From the NCBI RefSeq assembly GCF_900129755.1, contig NZ_FQWT01000002.1, forward strand, positions 124,001 to 188,000: a stretch of 64,000 nt of DNA, read 5' to 3'. Positions 44,700-54,010 of the stretch are shown piece by piece. The notes under the pieces are model-generated. The model saw only the letters and a list, made by a program, of their open reading frames with translations. It ran no database searches and was not told where the DNA came from. The stretch's first letter is position 1, and the number at the start of each line of letters is the position of its first letter. The position numbers and the translations under genes were made by a program. Origin of the DNA: Chryseobacterium oranimense. Lineage in GTDB: Bacteria; Bacteroidota; Bacteroidia; Flavobacteriales; Weeksellaceae.

Positions 44700-45149
44700 T
44701 TATAAGGTAATTGCTTTTCCACCTGCTTTAGCAATAAGCTCTTCAGCAGATTTAGTGAACTTGTCAGCAGAGATTGAAACCGCAGATTTCAATTCTCCTC
44801 TACCCATAATTTTCACTAATTCGTTTTTAGAAACTAAACCGTTTTCTACTAAAACTTCTTTCGTGATGTCTCCGGTGATGGATTTGTTCTCGATTAATGT
44901 TTGGATAGTATCAAGGTTTACTCCTCTAAACTCTTTTCTGTTTACGTTTTTGAAACCGAATTTAGGTAATCTCCTTTGTAAAGGCATCTGTCCACCTTCG
45001 AAACCGATTTTCTGAGAATAACCAGCTCTAGCTTTCTGACCTTTATGTCCTTTCGTAGCAGTACCTCCTTTTCCTGTACCTTGTCCTCTACCAATTCTTT
45101 TTGAATTGAAAGTAGAACCTGCAGCAGGCTTTATATTGTTTAAATTCAT
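44700..45149 (-). CDS. rplO: Ribosomal protein uL15
   Basis: The 149-residue 50S protein shows NLNNIKPAAGSTFNSKRIGRGQGTGKGGTATKGHKGQKARAGY and GGQMPLQRRLPKFGFKN. It is an early assembly protein of the large subunit. Confidence 0.97.
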   Translation of the reverse strand: MNLNNIKPAAGSTFNSKRIGRGQGTGKGGTATKGHKGQKARAGYSQKIGFEGGQMPLQRRLPKFGFKNVNRKEFRGVNLDTIQTLIENKSITGDITKEVLVENGLVSKNELVKIMGRGELKSAVSISADKFTKSAEELIAKAGGKAITL

Positions 45150-45160
45150 TTTTTTATTGA

Positions 45161-45240
45161 TTTAAAGATTAAATAATTTAAAGATTAAAAAATTCCGGCT
45201 AAGATAGAAAGAAAATTTTAATCTTTTAATCTTTGAATTT
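45161..45240. repeat. AT-rich direct and inverted repeat between rpmD and rplO
   Basis: Two copies of TTTAAAGATTAAA (45161-45173 and 45177-45189) are followed after a 26-base gap by TTTTAATCTTTTAATCTTTG (45216-45235) in inverted sense. The two halves can pair over about 13 bp. It lies in the rpmD-rplO gap in the operon and may be a stem or a relative of the inverted heptad elements; the period is not clean. Confidence 0.55.
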
Positions 45241-45244
45241 TTAA

Positions 45245-45421
45245 TTATTTCTGAACTTCAAGTAAGTGACTAACTGCAGCTATCATCCCTAAAATGGAAG
45301 GTGTAGCTTCGTGCTCTACAACTTGGTGAAGTTTCTTAAATCCTAATGCTTCAAGCGTTCTCTTTTGGGTTTTTGTTCTTCCAATAGCGCTTCTTACTTG
45401 TTTTACTTTAATTGTTGCCAT
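45245..45421 (-). CDS. rpmD: Ribosomal protein uL30
   Basis: The 58-residue protein (ATIKVKQVRSAIGRTKTQKRTLEALGF, HQVVEHEATPSILGMIAAVSHLLEVQ) matches the bacterial short uL30. It sits between rpsE and rplO as in other bacteria. Confidence 0.95.
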   Translation of the reverse strand: MATIKVKQVRSAIGRTKTQKRTLEALGFKKLHQVVEHEATPSILGMIAAVSHLLEVQK

Positions 45422-45431
45422 TGTTCTAATA

Positions 45432-45953
45432 TTAACCGTTAAACACTTTACTTAGAGAAACTCCTCTCATTCTAGCGATCTCTTCAGGTCTTCTGATATC
45501 CAATAACGCTTTGAAAGTAGCTTTCACCACGTTGTGAGGGTTAGAAGATCCTTTAGATTTTGAAAGGATATCGTGAATACCAGCAGACTCAAGTACCGCT
45601 CTTACCGCACCACCGGCGATAAGTCCTGTACCGTGAGAAGCAGGTCTTAAGAAGATATCTGCACCACCGTATCTAGCAGTAGTTTGGTGAGGAATTGTGT
45701 GGTTCATTACAGGAACTTTCACAAGGTTTTTCTTAGCGTCTTCAACAGCTTTAGCGATTGCAGAAGCTACTTCTTTAGATTTTCCAAGACCGTGACCGAT
45801 TACTCCGTCTTCGTTACCTACTACTACGATAGCAGAAAATCCGAAAGCTCTACCTCCTTTGGTTACTTTTGTTACTCTGTTAACAGCTACGAGACGATCT
45901 TTTAATTCTAATCCTCCCGGTTTTACTCTTTCTATATTATCTAGTCCTAACAT
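45432..45953 (-). CDS. rpsE: Ribosomal protein uS5
   Basis: The 173-residue protein shows [46 protein letters not shown] (double-stranded RNA-binding part) and [29 protein letters not shown]. It helps the 30S subunit keep accuracy and mRNA unwinding. Confidence 0.98.
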   Translation of the reverse strand: MLGLDNIERVKPGGLELKDRLVAVNRVTKVTKGGRAFGFSAIVVVGNEDGVIGHGLGKSKEVASAIAKAVEDAKKNLVKVPVMNHTIPHQTTARYGGADIFLRPASHGTGLIAGGAVRAVLESAGIHDILSKSKGSSNPHNVVKATFKALLDIRRPEEIARMRGVSLSKVFNG

Positions 45954-45973
45954 ATTTTCCGAAATTTTTATGA

Positions 45974-46327
45974 TTAGAATTTAAGTCCACCTTCTCTAGC
46001 ACCGTCAGCAAGAGCTTTCACTCTACCGTGGTACACGAATCCGTTTCTGTCAAATACAATACTTTCGATTCCTGCAGCGATAGCTTTAGCAGCGATAGCT
46101 TTACCTACAGCAGCAGAAACTTCAGTCTTGGTACCATTAGCGTCAACACCTTTTTCTCTTGAAGAAGCGGAAACTAAAGTTGTACCATTTTTATCATCGA
46201 TTAACTGAGCGTAAATTTCCTTATTACTTTTATATACAGATAATCTTGGCAATTCAGAAGAACCGGAGATTTTCCCTCTCACTCTTCTTTTGATTCTTAT
46301 TCTTTTTTCTAATTTACTTAATGCCAT
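45974..46327 (-). CDS. rplR: Ribosomal protein uL18
   Basis: The 117-residue protein binds 5S rRNA ([59 protein letters not shown]). Confidence 0.98.
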   Translation of the reverse strand: MALSKLEKRIRIKRRVRGKISGSSELPRLSVYKSNKEIYAQLIDDKNGTTLVSASSREKGVDANGTKTEVSAAVGKAIAAKAIAAGIESIVFDRNGFVYHGRVKALADGAREGGLKF

Positions 46328-46342
46328 AATACTTATAATTTA

Positions 46343-46888
46343 TTAAGCAGATTTACCAGCTTTACGTCTAACAATTTCTCCTACGAATCTTACACCTTTT
46401 CCTTTGTATGGCTCAGGCTTTCTGAAAGAACGGATCTTTGCAGCTACCATTCCTAGAAGTTGGTTGTCGTGAGACGTTAAAGTAATAATTGGGTTTTTAC
46501 CTTTTTCAGTCAATGTATCTACTTTTACTTCGCTTGGAAGTTCCAATACGATACCGTGAGAGAATCCTAAAGCTAACTCAAGTTTTTGACCTGCGTGTGA
46601 AGCTCTGTATCCTACCCCTACTAGTTCCAGTTTCTTTTCGAAACCTGTATTAACACCAGTGATCATGTTGTTGATCAACGCTCTGTAAAGACCGTGAAGT
46701 GCTTTGTGTTGTTTAGAATCAGATGGTCTGTTAACGTTAAGTTCGCCATCTTTTTGTTCTAAAGTAATTCCTGCCGTAAGTTCCTGAGAAAGTTCTCCTT
46801 TAGGCCCTTTTACAGTTACAATACTGTTATTTTCAGTGATCGTAACTCCAGCTGGAATTGTTATAATTGCTTTACCAATTCTTGACAT
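46343..46888 (-). CDS. rplF: Ribosomal protein uL6
   Basis: The 181-residue protein has two related folds (SRIGKAIITIPAGVTITENNSIVTVKGPKGEL; HALHGLYRALINNMITGV; KPEPYKGKGVRFVGEIVRRKAGKSA). It lies near the sarcin-ricin loop. Confidence 0.98.
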   Translation of the reverse strand: MSRIGKAIITIPAGVTITENNSIVTVKGPKGELSQELTAGITLEQKDGELNVNRPSDSKQHKALHGLYRALINNMITGVNTGFEKKLELVGVGYRASHAGQKLELALGFSHGIVLELPSEVKVDTLTEKGKNPIITLTSHDNQLLGMVAAKIRSFRKPEPYKGKGVRFVGEIVRRKAGKSA

Positions 46889-46905
46889 TTTCCTCTGATT
46901 AAAAA

Positions 46906-47304
46906 TTAATAAACATAGCAGATTACTTCACCGCCTACTTTTTCTTCTCTAGCTTTCTTGTCAGTCATTACTCCTTTAGAAGTAGAGATAACAGCTATAC
47001 CTAACCCGTTCAGTACTCTTGGAAGTTCAGCAGAACCTTTGTACTGTCTCAAACCTGGTCTAGAAGCTCTTTGAATAGACTTGATAGCCGGTTTGTTAGT
47101 TTGCTTGTCATACTTTAAAGCGATTTTGATCGTACCTTGAACAGCGTTATCTTCAAACTTGTAGTTTAAGATATACCCTTGATCAAATAAGATCTTAGTA
47201 ATCTCCTTTTTGATTTTCGATGCAGGAATTTCCACCACTTTGTGGCCTGCGCTTTGTGCGTTCCTTACTCTTGTTAGGAAATCTGAAATTGGATCTGTTA
47301 CCAT
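46906..47304 (-). CDS. rpsH: Ribosomal protein uS8
   Basis: The 132-residue protein shows TDPISDFLTRVRNAQSAGHKVVEIPASKIKKEI and GLGIAVISTSKGVMTDKKAREEKVGGEVICYVY. In E. coli S8 represses the spc operon by binding an mRNA mimic. A strong hairpin lies just upstream at 47361-47399. Confidence 0.98.
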   Translation of the reverse strand: MVTDPISDFLTRVRNAQSAGHKVVEIPASKIKKEITKILFDQGYILNYKFEDNAVQGTIKIALKYDKQTNKPAIKSIQRASRPGLRQYKGSAELPRVLNGLGIAVISTSKGVMTDKKAREEKVGGEVICYVY

Positions 47305-47360
47305 TTTTCTATTTTAAATTATTGGTTAAAGACAATCAGTATTGCAAAGACTTGAAGAAT

Positions 47361-47399
47361 AAAATATCAGACTTCAGAATTTCTTAGGTCTGATATTTT
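47361..47399 (-). terminator. 12-bp perfect hairpin between rpsN and rpsH
   Basis: AAAATATCAGAC / GTCTGATATTTT form a perfect 12-bp stem with a 15-base loop, in the middle of the 144-bp rpsN-rpsH gap. A T-rich tail follows on the minus strand. It may terminate part of the transcripts, protect mRNA ends, or regulate the spc half. Its role is inferred. Confidence 0.6.
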
Positions 47400-47448
47400 T
47401 TATCTTTAGTATCTGAACAACTTAATTGTCCCGATTAATTAGTAATTA

Positions 47449-47718
47449 TTACCAACTGGCTTTTCTTACTCCCGGGATAAGACCGTTGTTTGCCATTTCT
47501 CTGAAAGTTACTCTGGAAATACCAAACGTTCTCATGTATCCTCTAGGTCTACCTGTTAGTTTACATCTGTTGTGTAATCTTACAGGAGAAGCATTTTTAG
47601 GTAATTTCTGAAGTGCTTCATAATCACCAGCTTCTTTTAAAGCTTTTCTTTTATCAGCGTATTTAGCAACTAGTGCTTCTCTTTTGCGCTCACGCGCTTT
47701 CATTGATTCTTTAGCCAT
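47449..47718 (-). CDS. rpsN: Ribosomal protein uS14 (zinc-independent form)
   Basis: The 89-residue protein ([79 protein letters not shown]) is the longer C-minus type, with only one Cys and no CxxC zinc ribbon. Confidence 0.97.
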   Translation of the reverse strand: MAKESMKARERKREALVAKYADKRKALKEAGDYEALQKLPKNASPVRLHNRCKLTGRPRGYMRTFGISRVTFREMANNGLIPGVRKASW

Positions 47719-47721
47719 TTC

Positions 47722-48273
47722 TTAGTTCTTTTTAAATGGTAAACCGAAGTGAGTTAATAAAGCTTTCGCTTCTTTATCTGTTTTCGCAGTTGTTACGAAA
47801 GTGATGTCCATCCCCTGGATTTTTTTCACTTTGTCAATTACGATTTCAGGGAAGATAATCTGCTCAGTAATACCTAAGTTGTAATTACCTCTACCATCGA
47901 ACCCGTCTGCCTTGATACCAGAGAAATCTCTGATACGTGGTAAAGCAGAAGAAGTAAGTCTGTCTAAGAATTCGTACATTCTTTCAGCTCTCAACGTTAC
48001 TTTTGCACCTACAGGCATTCCTTTTCTCAATTTGAAAGCAGCTTCGTCTTTCTTAGAGATCGTACCTACTGCTTTCTGACCTGTAATCATTGTTAATTCT
48101 TCTACAGCGTAATCAATGATTTTCTTGTCTGCAGTGGCATCACCTAATCCCTGAGAGATAACGATTTTTTCCAATCTAGGTACCTGCATTACAGATTTGT
48201 ACCCAAATTCTTCCATCATTGCAGGAACAATTTTCTCGTTGTATATTTTTTTGGGTCTTGCTATAAATTCCAT
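47722..48273 (-). CDS. rplE: Ribosomal protein uL5
   Basis: The 183-residue protein ([72 protein letters not shown] region) is a 5S rRNA binding protein of the central protuberance. Confidence 0.98.
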   Translation of the reverse strand: MEFIARPKKIYNEKIVPAMMEEFGYKSVMQVPRLEKIVISQGLGDATADKKIIDYAVEELTMITGQKAVGTISKKDEAAFKLRKGMPVGAKVTLRAERMYEFLDRLTSSALPRIRDFSGIKADGFDGRGNYNLGITEQIIFPEIVIDKVKKIQGMDITFVTTAKTDKEAKALLTHFGLPFKKN

Positions 48274-48286
48274 GTGTTAATTCAAA

Positions 48287-48613
48287 TTATAAAGTTTCAC
48301 CCGTTTTTTTGTTGATTCTTACTTTCTTATCTCCTTCGATTTTGTAACCGATTTTGATAGCTTTTCCGTCTTTACCAACTAAAGCTACGTTTGAGATATG
48401 AATAGAAGCTTCTTTTTCAGTGATTCCACCTTGAGGGTTGGAAGCTGAAGGTTTAACGTGTTTTTTAACGATGTTAAGTCCTGCAACGATAACTCTTGGG
48501 TCTTTTCCTTCTTTTTTGATCACTTCAATAACTTCACCTGTTTTACCTTTGATATCTTTCTTACCAGTAGTAATGATGACGTTATCTCCTCTTTTTATTT
48601 TTAACTTTGACAT
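48287..48613 (-). CDS. rplX: Ribosomal protein uL24
   Basis: The 108-residue protein has the KOW motif (KIKRGDNVIITTGKKDIKGKTGEVIEVIKKEGKDPRVIVAGLNIVKKHVKPSASNPQGGI). It is an assembly initiator of the 50S subunit. Confidence 0.97.
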   Translation of the reverse strand: MSKLKIKRGDNVIITTGKKDIKGKTGEVIEVIKKEGKDPRVIVAGLNIVKKHVKPSASNPQGGITEKEASIHISNVALVGKDGKAIKIGYKIEGDKKVRINKKTGETL

Positions 48614-48635
48614 TTTCTTTTAAAAATTTTTAAAA

Positions 48636-49004
48636 TTAAAGTACTTCAGGAGCTAATGAAATGATTTTCATATATTCTTTGTCTCTCAACTCACGAGCAA
48701 CCGGTCCGAAAACACGTGTTCCTCTCATTTCTCCTGCTGCGTTTAGTAATACACAAGCATTGTCTTCGAATTTGATGTATGAACCATCTTTTCTTCTTAC
48801 TGCTTTTTTAGTTCTTACTACTACAGCTTTAGATACCTGACCTTTTTTAGCGTTCCCTGATGGTGTAGAATCTTTGATAGTAACAACGATTTTATCACCA
48901 ACTGAAGCATATCTTCTTCTGGTTCCTCCCAGAACTCTGATAACCAATACTTCTTTAGCACCTGTGTTATCAGCAACTTTTAATCTTGATTCTGTTTGTA
49001 ACAT
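48636..49004 (-). CDS. rplN: Ribosomal protein uL14
   Basis: The 122-residue protein starts [36 protein letters not shown] and ends [29 protein letters not shown]. It forms part of the subunit interface. Confidence 0.98.
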   Translation of the reverse strand: MLQTESRLKVADNTGAKEVLVIRVLGGTRRRYASVGDKIVVTIKDSTPSGNAKKGQVSKAVVVRTKKAVRRKDGSYIKFEDNACVLLNAAGEMRGTRVFGPVARELRDKEYMKIISLAPEVL

Positions 49005-49006
49005 TA

Positions 49007-49261
49007 TTACTTAGCTTTTTCAATGATTCTTACTAATCTCCATCTCTTGTTCTTGCTCAAAGGTCTAGTTTCCTGGATAAGAACTGTATCACCTTCTGTG
49101 CATTCGTTGTTCTCGTCGTGTGCAGTATATTTTTTCGTTTTTAGAACGAATTTACCGTACATCGGGTGTTTTACTCTCGTAGTCTCACTTACAACAATGG
49201 TCTTTTCCATTTTATTGCTGGAAACTATTCCGATTCTTTCTTTTCTTAAGTTTCTTTCCAT
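49007..49261 (-). CDS. rpsQ: Ribosomal protein uS17
   Basis: The 84-residue OB-fold protein ([57 protein letters not shown]) binds 16S rRNA early. Confidence 0.97.
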   Translation of the reverse strand: MERNLRKERIGIVSSNKMEKTIVVSETTRVKHPMYGKFVLKTKKYTAHDENNECTEGDTVLIQETRPLSKNKRWRLVRIIEKAK

Positions 49262-49275
49262 AATGTATGAAAATC

Positions 49276-49464
49276 TTATTGTTGTTTAGTGGTTAACTCA
49301 GTGTTTAATCTCGCGATTGTTCTTCTCAAATCTCTGATTTGGATCGGGTTTTCAATTGGACTGATCTTGTGAGCCAATTTCAGTTTTGAATATTGAGCTT
49401 TCAATTCAGCAAGTTTTGCTTGAATATCACCCGCGCTTAAATTTTTAATATCAGCTTGTTTCAT
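49276..49464 (-). CDS. rpmC: Ribosomal protein uL29
   Basis: The 62-residue helical protein ([52 protein letters not shown]) lies at the tunnel exit. Confidence 0.96.
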   Translation of the reverse strand: MKQADIKNLSAGDIQAKLAELKAQYSKLKLAHKISPIENPIQIRDLRRTIARLNTELTTKQQ

Positions 49465-49475
49465 TATATCAAAGA

Positions 49476-49901
49476 TTAAAGAGGTTTAACAAAATCGTTA
49501 GCAACTACGAATTTAGTAACTACCGGTAATTTCTGAGCTGCAAGTCTTAAAGCTTCCTTAGCTACTTCGTAAGGTACACCTCCAACTTCGAACATAATTT
49601 TACCTGGTTTTACTACGGCTACCCAATATTCCACGGCACCTTTACCTTTACCCATACGTACTTCGGCTGGTTTCTTAGTAATTGGTTTATCCGGGAAGAT
49701 TTTGATCCATAGCTGACCTTCTCTCTTCATATATCTTGTCGCAGCGATACGGGCAGCTTCAATTTGTCTTGCAGTGATCCAAGCACCTTCTATAGCTTTG
49801 ATTCCAAATGTTCCGTAAGCCAGTTGATTACCTCTCTGAGCAATCCCCTTCATCTTCATCTTATGAACTCTACGGAATTTGGTTCTTTTTGGTTGTAACA
49901 T
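49476..49901 (-). CDS. rplP: Ribosomal protein uL16
   Basis: The 141-residue protein ([85 protein letters not shown]) aids tRNA positioning in the 50S A site. Confidence 0.98.
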   Translation of the reverse strand: MLQPKRTKFRRVHKMKMKGIAQRGNQLAYGTFGIKAIEGAWITARQIEAARIAATRYMKREGQLWIKIFPDKPITKKPAEVRMGKGKGAVEYWVAVVKPGKIMFEVGGVPYEVAKEALRLAAQKLPVVTKFVVANDFVKPL

Positions 49902-49903
49902 AA

Positions 49904-49999
49904 TTTCTAAATTTTAGATTTTAGATTTTAGATTTTAGATTTTTTATATTTTAAAAAAGTAACGGTAATTTAAAATTCAAAATTTCTAACCTAAAATTT
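49904..49999. repeat. Inverted heptad arrays without a gene, between rplP and rpsC
   Basis: The left half holds four perfect copies of TTTTAGA (49912-49939) plus degenerate units. The right half (49970-49999), read on the minus strand, has ATTTTAG GTTAGAA, ATTTTGA and ATTTTAA. The halves are in inverted orientation with a spacer of about 25 bases. This fills the 98-bp gap between rplP and rpsC. Confidence 0.75.
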
Positions 50000-50746
50000 T
50001 TAATTATTATTGTTATTATTGTTATTTTTTCTAGGTCTTCTGTTGTCTCTGTCTCCTCTGTTTCCGCCTCCTGAAGGACCTCCTTTTTTCTGTTGTCCCA
50101 CTAGTGGAGCAAGTTCTCTTTTACCGTAAACTTCCCCTTTCATGATCCAAACTTTTACTCCTAATCTACCGTAAGTAGTGTGAGCTTCTGCCCAGTGATA
50201 ATCGATATCAGCTCTGAAAGTAGACAATGGGATTCTTCCTTCTTTGAAAGATTCGCTTCTTGCCATTTCAGCTCCGTTCAATCTACCAGAGATTTGAACT
50301 TTGATACCTTCAGCACCCATTCTCATTGTACTTGCCATCGCCATTTTAACAGCTCTTCTGTAAGAAATTCTGTTTTCGATCTGCTTAGAGATGCTGTCAG
50401 CCACTAATACTGCGTCAAGTTCAGGTCTTTTGATTTCGAAAATGTTGATTTGAATATCCTTACCAGTAAGTTTCTTCAATTCTTCTTTCAATTTATCAAC
50501 TTCCTGACCTCCTTTACCGATGATAAGTCCCGGTCTGGCAGTAGTGATTGTCACTGTTACTAATTTTAGTGTTCTTTCAATATAAATTTTTGAAATACCA
50601 CCTTTAGATAATCTAGCCTCAAGGTATCTTCTGATTTTGTAGTCTTCCGCGATTCTGTCTCCATAATCGTTTCCGCCAAACCAGTTAGAATCCCATCCTC
50701 TGATGATACCTAGTCTGTTACCAATTGGATTTGTCTTCTGTCCCAT
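50000..50746 (-). CDS. rpsC: Ribosomal protein uS3
   Basis: The 248-residue protein shows [29 protein letters not shown], the KH domain ([27 protein letters not shown]) and the C-terminal domain ([17 protein letters not shown]). The C-terminus ends in an odd low-complexity tail ([15 protein letters not shown] followed by a run of Asn), encoded by repeated AAT/AAC codons. Confidence 0.98.
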   Translation of the reverse strand: MGQKTNPIGNRLGIIRGWDSNWFGGNDYGDRIAEDYKIRRYLEARLSKGGISKIYIERTLKLVTVTITTARPGLIIGKGGQEVDKLKEELKKLTGKDIQINIFEIKRPELDAVLVADSISKQIENRISYRRAVKMAMASTMRMGAEGIKVQISGRLNGAEMARSESFKEGRIPLSTFRADIDYHWAEAHTTYGRLGVKVWIMKGEVYGKRELAPLVGQQKKGGPSGGGNRGDRDNRRPRKNNNNNNNN

Positions 50747-50753
50747 ACCTTGA

Positions 50754-51152
50754 TTAATTTTCTTTATTACCTAAGATTAATGTAACGTGGTTAGATCTTT
50801 TTCTGATTCTGTACCCTCTTCCTTGCGGAGCTGGTCTTAGTCTCTTCAATTGTCTTGCACTATCCACGAAGATTTCTTTAATGATAAGGTTTGCTTCTTC
50901 GATATCAGCACCCTCATTTTTCACCTGCCAGTTTGCCATAGCAGAAAGAAGTAATTTCTCTAATTTGTTAGAGGCTTCTTTTTTAGAATATTTTAGGATA
51001 TAAAGAGCTTTATCTACCTGCTCTCCTCTAATGATATCAGCAACTAATCTCATTTTTCTTGGAGATGATGGGCAGTCATTTAATGAAGCCTTTACAACGT
51101 CTTTGTTAGCTTCTTTTCTTGCGATTGCGCTATCTTGTTTTCTTGATCCCAT
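50754..51152 (-). CDS. rplV: Ribosomal protein uL22
   Basis: The 132-residue protein ([65 protein letters not shown]) has the beta-hairpin that lines the exit tunnel. Confidence 0.97.
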   Translation of the reverse strand: MGSRKQDSAIARKEANKDVVKASLNDCPSSPRKMRLVADIIRGEQVDKALYILKYSKKEASNKLEKLLLSAMANWQVKNEGADIEEANLIIKEIFVDSARQLKRLRPAPQGRGYRIRKRSNHVTLILGNKEN

Positions 51153-51154
51153 GA

Positions 51155-51433
51155 TTATCTGCTTCCTTTGTTTTTGTTACCACCATGACCTCTGAAAGAT
51201 CTTGTTGGAGAAAATTCGCCTAACTTGTGACCTACCATGTTTTCTGTAACATATACAGGGATAAAAGATTTCCCGTTGTGTACAGCGATAGTTTGTCCTA
51301 CGAAGTCCGGAGAGATCATCGATGCTCTAGACCAAGTTTTGATAACTGTCTTCTTACCAGACTCTATATTTGCCTGAACCTTCTTATCTAAAGTATGATG
51401 AATGAACGGTCCTTTTTTAAGTGATCTTGCCAT
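51155..51433 (-). CDS. rpsS: Ribosomal protein uS19
   Basis: The 92-residue protein ([84 protein letters not shown]) is a 30S head protein. Confidence 0.98.
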   Translation of the reverse strand: MARSLKKGPFIHHTLDKKVQANIESGKKTVIKTWSRASMISPDFVGQTIAVHNGKSFIPVYVTENMVGHKLGEFSPTRSFRGHGGNKNKGSR

Positions 51434-51435
51434 AA

Positions 51436-52257
51436 TTATTTTCTTTTAGATACGATGTAACGGTTAGACACTTTGTTTTTCTTTCTAGTTTTGTAACCTT
51501 TAGCTGGTTTACCGTTTCTAGATCTTGGGTGACCTCCAGAAGAACGTCCTTCACCACCTCCCATTGGGTGATCTACAGGGTTCATTACAACGGCTCTTGT
51601 TCTTGGTCTTCTACCTAACCATCTGCTTCTACCAGCCTTACCTGATACAGTTAACTGGTGGTCAGAGTTAGAAACTGATCCAATCATTGCAAAACATTCA
51701 GTAAGGATCATTCTTGATTCTCCTGAAGGCAATTTGATGATTGCGTATTTTCCGTCTCTTGAAGTTAATTGAGCTGAAGAACCAGCACTTCTTGCTAAAA
51801 TTGCACCTTGTCCAGGCTTCATTTCAACACAAGAGATTACAGTACCCAATGGAATGTTTTTCAATTTCATTGCGTTACCTACGTTTGGTTCAACGCTTTC
51901 TCCTGAAACTACTTTCTGATCTACTTTGATACCGTTTGGAGCGATGATATATCTCTTCTCTCCGTCAGCATACTCTAATAAAGCGATAAATGCAGTTCTG
52001 TTTGGATCGTATTCTACAGTTTTAACGGTAGCTTCAACGTCATGCTTGTTTCTTTTGAAGTCGATAATTCTGTATTTCTTTTTGTGTCCACCTCCGGTGT
52101 AACGCATGGTCATTTTACCAGTTTGGTTACGTCCACCTGACTTTTTAATACCAACTGTAAGAGATTTCTCTGGTTTGTTGGTAGTAATTTCCTCAAAATT
52201 GTTTACAATTCTGAATCTCTGTCCTGGGGTGATAGGTTTTAATTTTCTAACAGACAT
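51436..52257 (-). CDS. rplB: Ribosomal protein uL2
   Basis: The 273-residue protein has the RNA-binding core ([32 protein letters not shown]) and the late [29 protein letters not shown] part that holds the conserved His near the peptidyl transferase centre. Confidence 0.98.
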   Translation of the reverse strand: MSVRKLKPITPGQRFRIVNNFEEITTNKPEKSLTVGIKKSGGRNQTGKMTMRYTGGGHKKKYRIIDFKRNKHDVEATVKTVEYDPNRTAFIALLEYADGEKRYIIAPNGIKVDQKVVSGESVEPNVGNAMKLKNIPLGTVISCVEMKPGQGAILARSAGSSAQLTSRDGKYAIIKLPSGESRMILTECFAMIGSVSNSDHQLTVSGKAGRSRWLGRRPRTRAVVMNPVDHPMGGGEGRSSGGHPRSRNGKPAKGYKTRKKNKVSNRYIVSKRK

Positions 52258-52278
52258 TACTATTATTTATAATTATAA

Positions 52279-52569
52279 TTAATTTACAGCAAAAATATCG
52301 ATTACTTCCCCTTCAGCAAGAGTGATAACCGCTTTTTTCAATTTGTTTGTCTTTCCTACTTGAAGACCTTTTTTAGTGTATTTCGAAGAAACTTTAGGCG
52401 CATAAATCATGGTTCTAACGTCTGCTACTTTCACACCGTAAGCTTCTTCCACAGCTTTTTTAATCTGGATTTTATTCGCCTTAGGTTCAACTAAGAAAGA
52501 ATAAGCACCTCTTAAATCTGTAAGATAGTTAGCCTTTTCTGAAATAACTGGTTTAATAATAAGTGACAT
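52279..52569 (-). CDS. rplW: Ribosomal protein uL23
   Basis: The 96-residue protein (SLIIKPVISEKANYLTDLRGAYSFLVEPKANKIQIKKAVEEAYGVKV) docks trigger factor and SRP at the tunnel exit. Confidence 0.97.
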   Translation of the reverse strand: MSLIIKPVISEKANYLTDLRGAYSFLVEPKANKIQIKKAVEEAYGVKVADVRTMIYAPKVSSKYTKKGLQVGKTNKLKKAVITLAEGEVIDIFAVN

Positions 52570-52572
52570 GAT

Positions 52573-53202
52573 TTATTTCTTTAAATTTTCCTGGAATTTT
52601 TCAACTGCACCTTCGAAGAATACGATCTCACCTGCATTGATCAAATCATAAGAAGAAATTTCGTTATAATTCAATACTTTAGTTTTAGGTAAGTTTCTTG
52701 AAGATAAATACACATTCTTGTTTGTTTCAGGAATGATGAATAAAGACTTTTTCCCGTTTAGTTCCAAAGCATCCAATACAGTGATGAATTCTTTAGTCTT
52801 AGGAGCGTCAAAACTCAAATTCTCTAAAACTTTAATGCTGTTGTCTCTCAATTTCTGAGAAAGAACAGATTTTTTAGCTAATCTCTTAAGAGCTTTGTTC
52901 AATTTGAATCTGTAATCTCTTGGTTTTGGTCCGAATACTCTACCTCCACCTCTGAAAGTTGGAGATTTGATATCACCATATCTAGCAGAACCAGATCCTT
53001 TTTGCTTCTTAAGTTTTTTAGTAGAAGCAGTAATTTCGCTTCTTTCTTTTGCTTTATGAGTTCCTTGTCTTTGTGCAGCAAGGTACTGTTTAACTTCTAA
53101 GTAAACCGCGTGCTGATTTGGCTCAATTCCGAATACTGTTTCGTCTAGAGTTACTTTTCTTCCGGTCTCTTTTCCTGATGTATTTAATACTACTAGTTCC
53201 AT
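52573..53202 (-). CDS. rplD: Ribosomal protein uL4
   Basis: The 209-residue protein ([79 protein letters not shown]) carries the tunnel loop. E. coli L4 represses the S10 operon. It overlaps rplC by 10 bp. Confidence 0.97.
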   Translation of the reverse strand: MELVVLNTSGKETGRKVTLDETVFGIEPNQHAVYLEVKQYLAAQRQGTHKAKERSEITASTKKLKKQKGSGSARYGDIKSPTFRGGGRVFGPKPRDYRFKLNKALKRLAKKSVLSQKLRDNSIKVLENLSFDAPKTKEFITVLDALELNGKKSLFIIPETNKNVYLSSRNLPKTKVLNYNEISSYDLINAGEIVFFEGAVEKFQENLKK

Positions 53203-53819
53203 TTTCTGATAATTACATAAGAATTTTTAGCTCCCGGAACAGCACCTTTTACTACTAAAAGATTTTGTTCTTGATCCACTTTTAATACTTGAAGGTTTTG
53301 TACAGTTACCTGCTTACCTCCCATTCTACCCGCCATTCTCATTCCTTTGAATACTCTTGAAGGATCCGATCCAGCACCGATAGAACCTGGAGCTCTAAGT
53401 CTGTTGTGCTGACCATGAGTAGCTTGCATTACACCTCCAAAGCCATGTCTTTTAACAACACCCTGGAAACCTTTACCTTTTGAAGTTCCTGTTACGTCAA
53501 CATATTCACCTTCAGCGAATAGATCAACTTTTACTTCTTCTCCTACTTTCACCTCGTCTACGAATTCTCTGTAGAATTCTACCAACTTAGCTTTTGGAGC
53601 AGAACCAGCCTTTTTGAAATGGCCAGCTAACGCTTTACCTACGTTCTTTTCACTCTTGTCATCGAAACCTAACTGAACTGACTTGTAGCCGTCCTTTTCA
53701 ATGGTTCTGACCTGTAAAACCGAGCATGGACCAGCCTGAATAACTGTACAAGGAATGTTTTTTCCTTCTTCGTTAAACAAAGACGTCATACCGATTTTTT
53801 TACCAATAATACCTGACAT
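53193..53819 (-). CDS. rplC: Ribosomal protein uL3
   Basis: The 208-residue protein ([108 protein letters not shown]) starts the ribosomal operon here. rpsJ, the usual first gene, is absent, so the operon starts with rplC under its own promoter. Confidence 0.98.
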   Translation of the reverse strand: MSGIIGKKIGMTSLFNEEGKNIPCTVIQAGPCSVLQVRTIEKDGYKSVQLGFDDKSEKNVGKALAGHFKKAGSAPKAKLVEFYREFVDEVKVGEEVKVDLFAEGEYVDVTGTSKGKGFQGVVKRHGFGGVMQATHGQHNRLRAPGSIGAGSDPSRVFKGMRMAGRMGGKQVTVQNLQVLKVDQEQNLLVVKGAVPGAKNSYVIIRKWN

Positions 53820-53925
53820 TGTTTATGTTATAATAAAATTTATCCTTTATTTATCGTCATTTTCCGGAGGTCTGAAGTAATTTCTACTTTTGATATAGGC
53901 ATACTACGCCCCTAAAATGAGTGTG

Positions 53926-53955
53926 CAAATTTATGAATAATTTTATAACTGGCAA
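53926..53955 (-). promoter_or_regulatory. Promoter of the S10-spc-alpha operon
   Basis: TTG (53955-53953) and TAAATTTG (53933-53926), 19 bases apart, match the flavobacterial consensus. The leader to the rplC ATG is about 100 bases, long enough for an autoregulatory structure, but no clear one was identified. Confidence 0.72.
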
Positions 53956-54010
53956 ATATTTACAGCAAAATATTTTGATTTTTAATCAATTAGCAATTCC
54001 AGAAAAAAAA

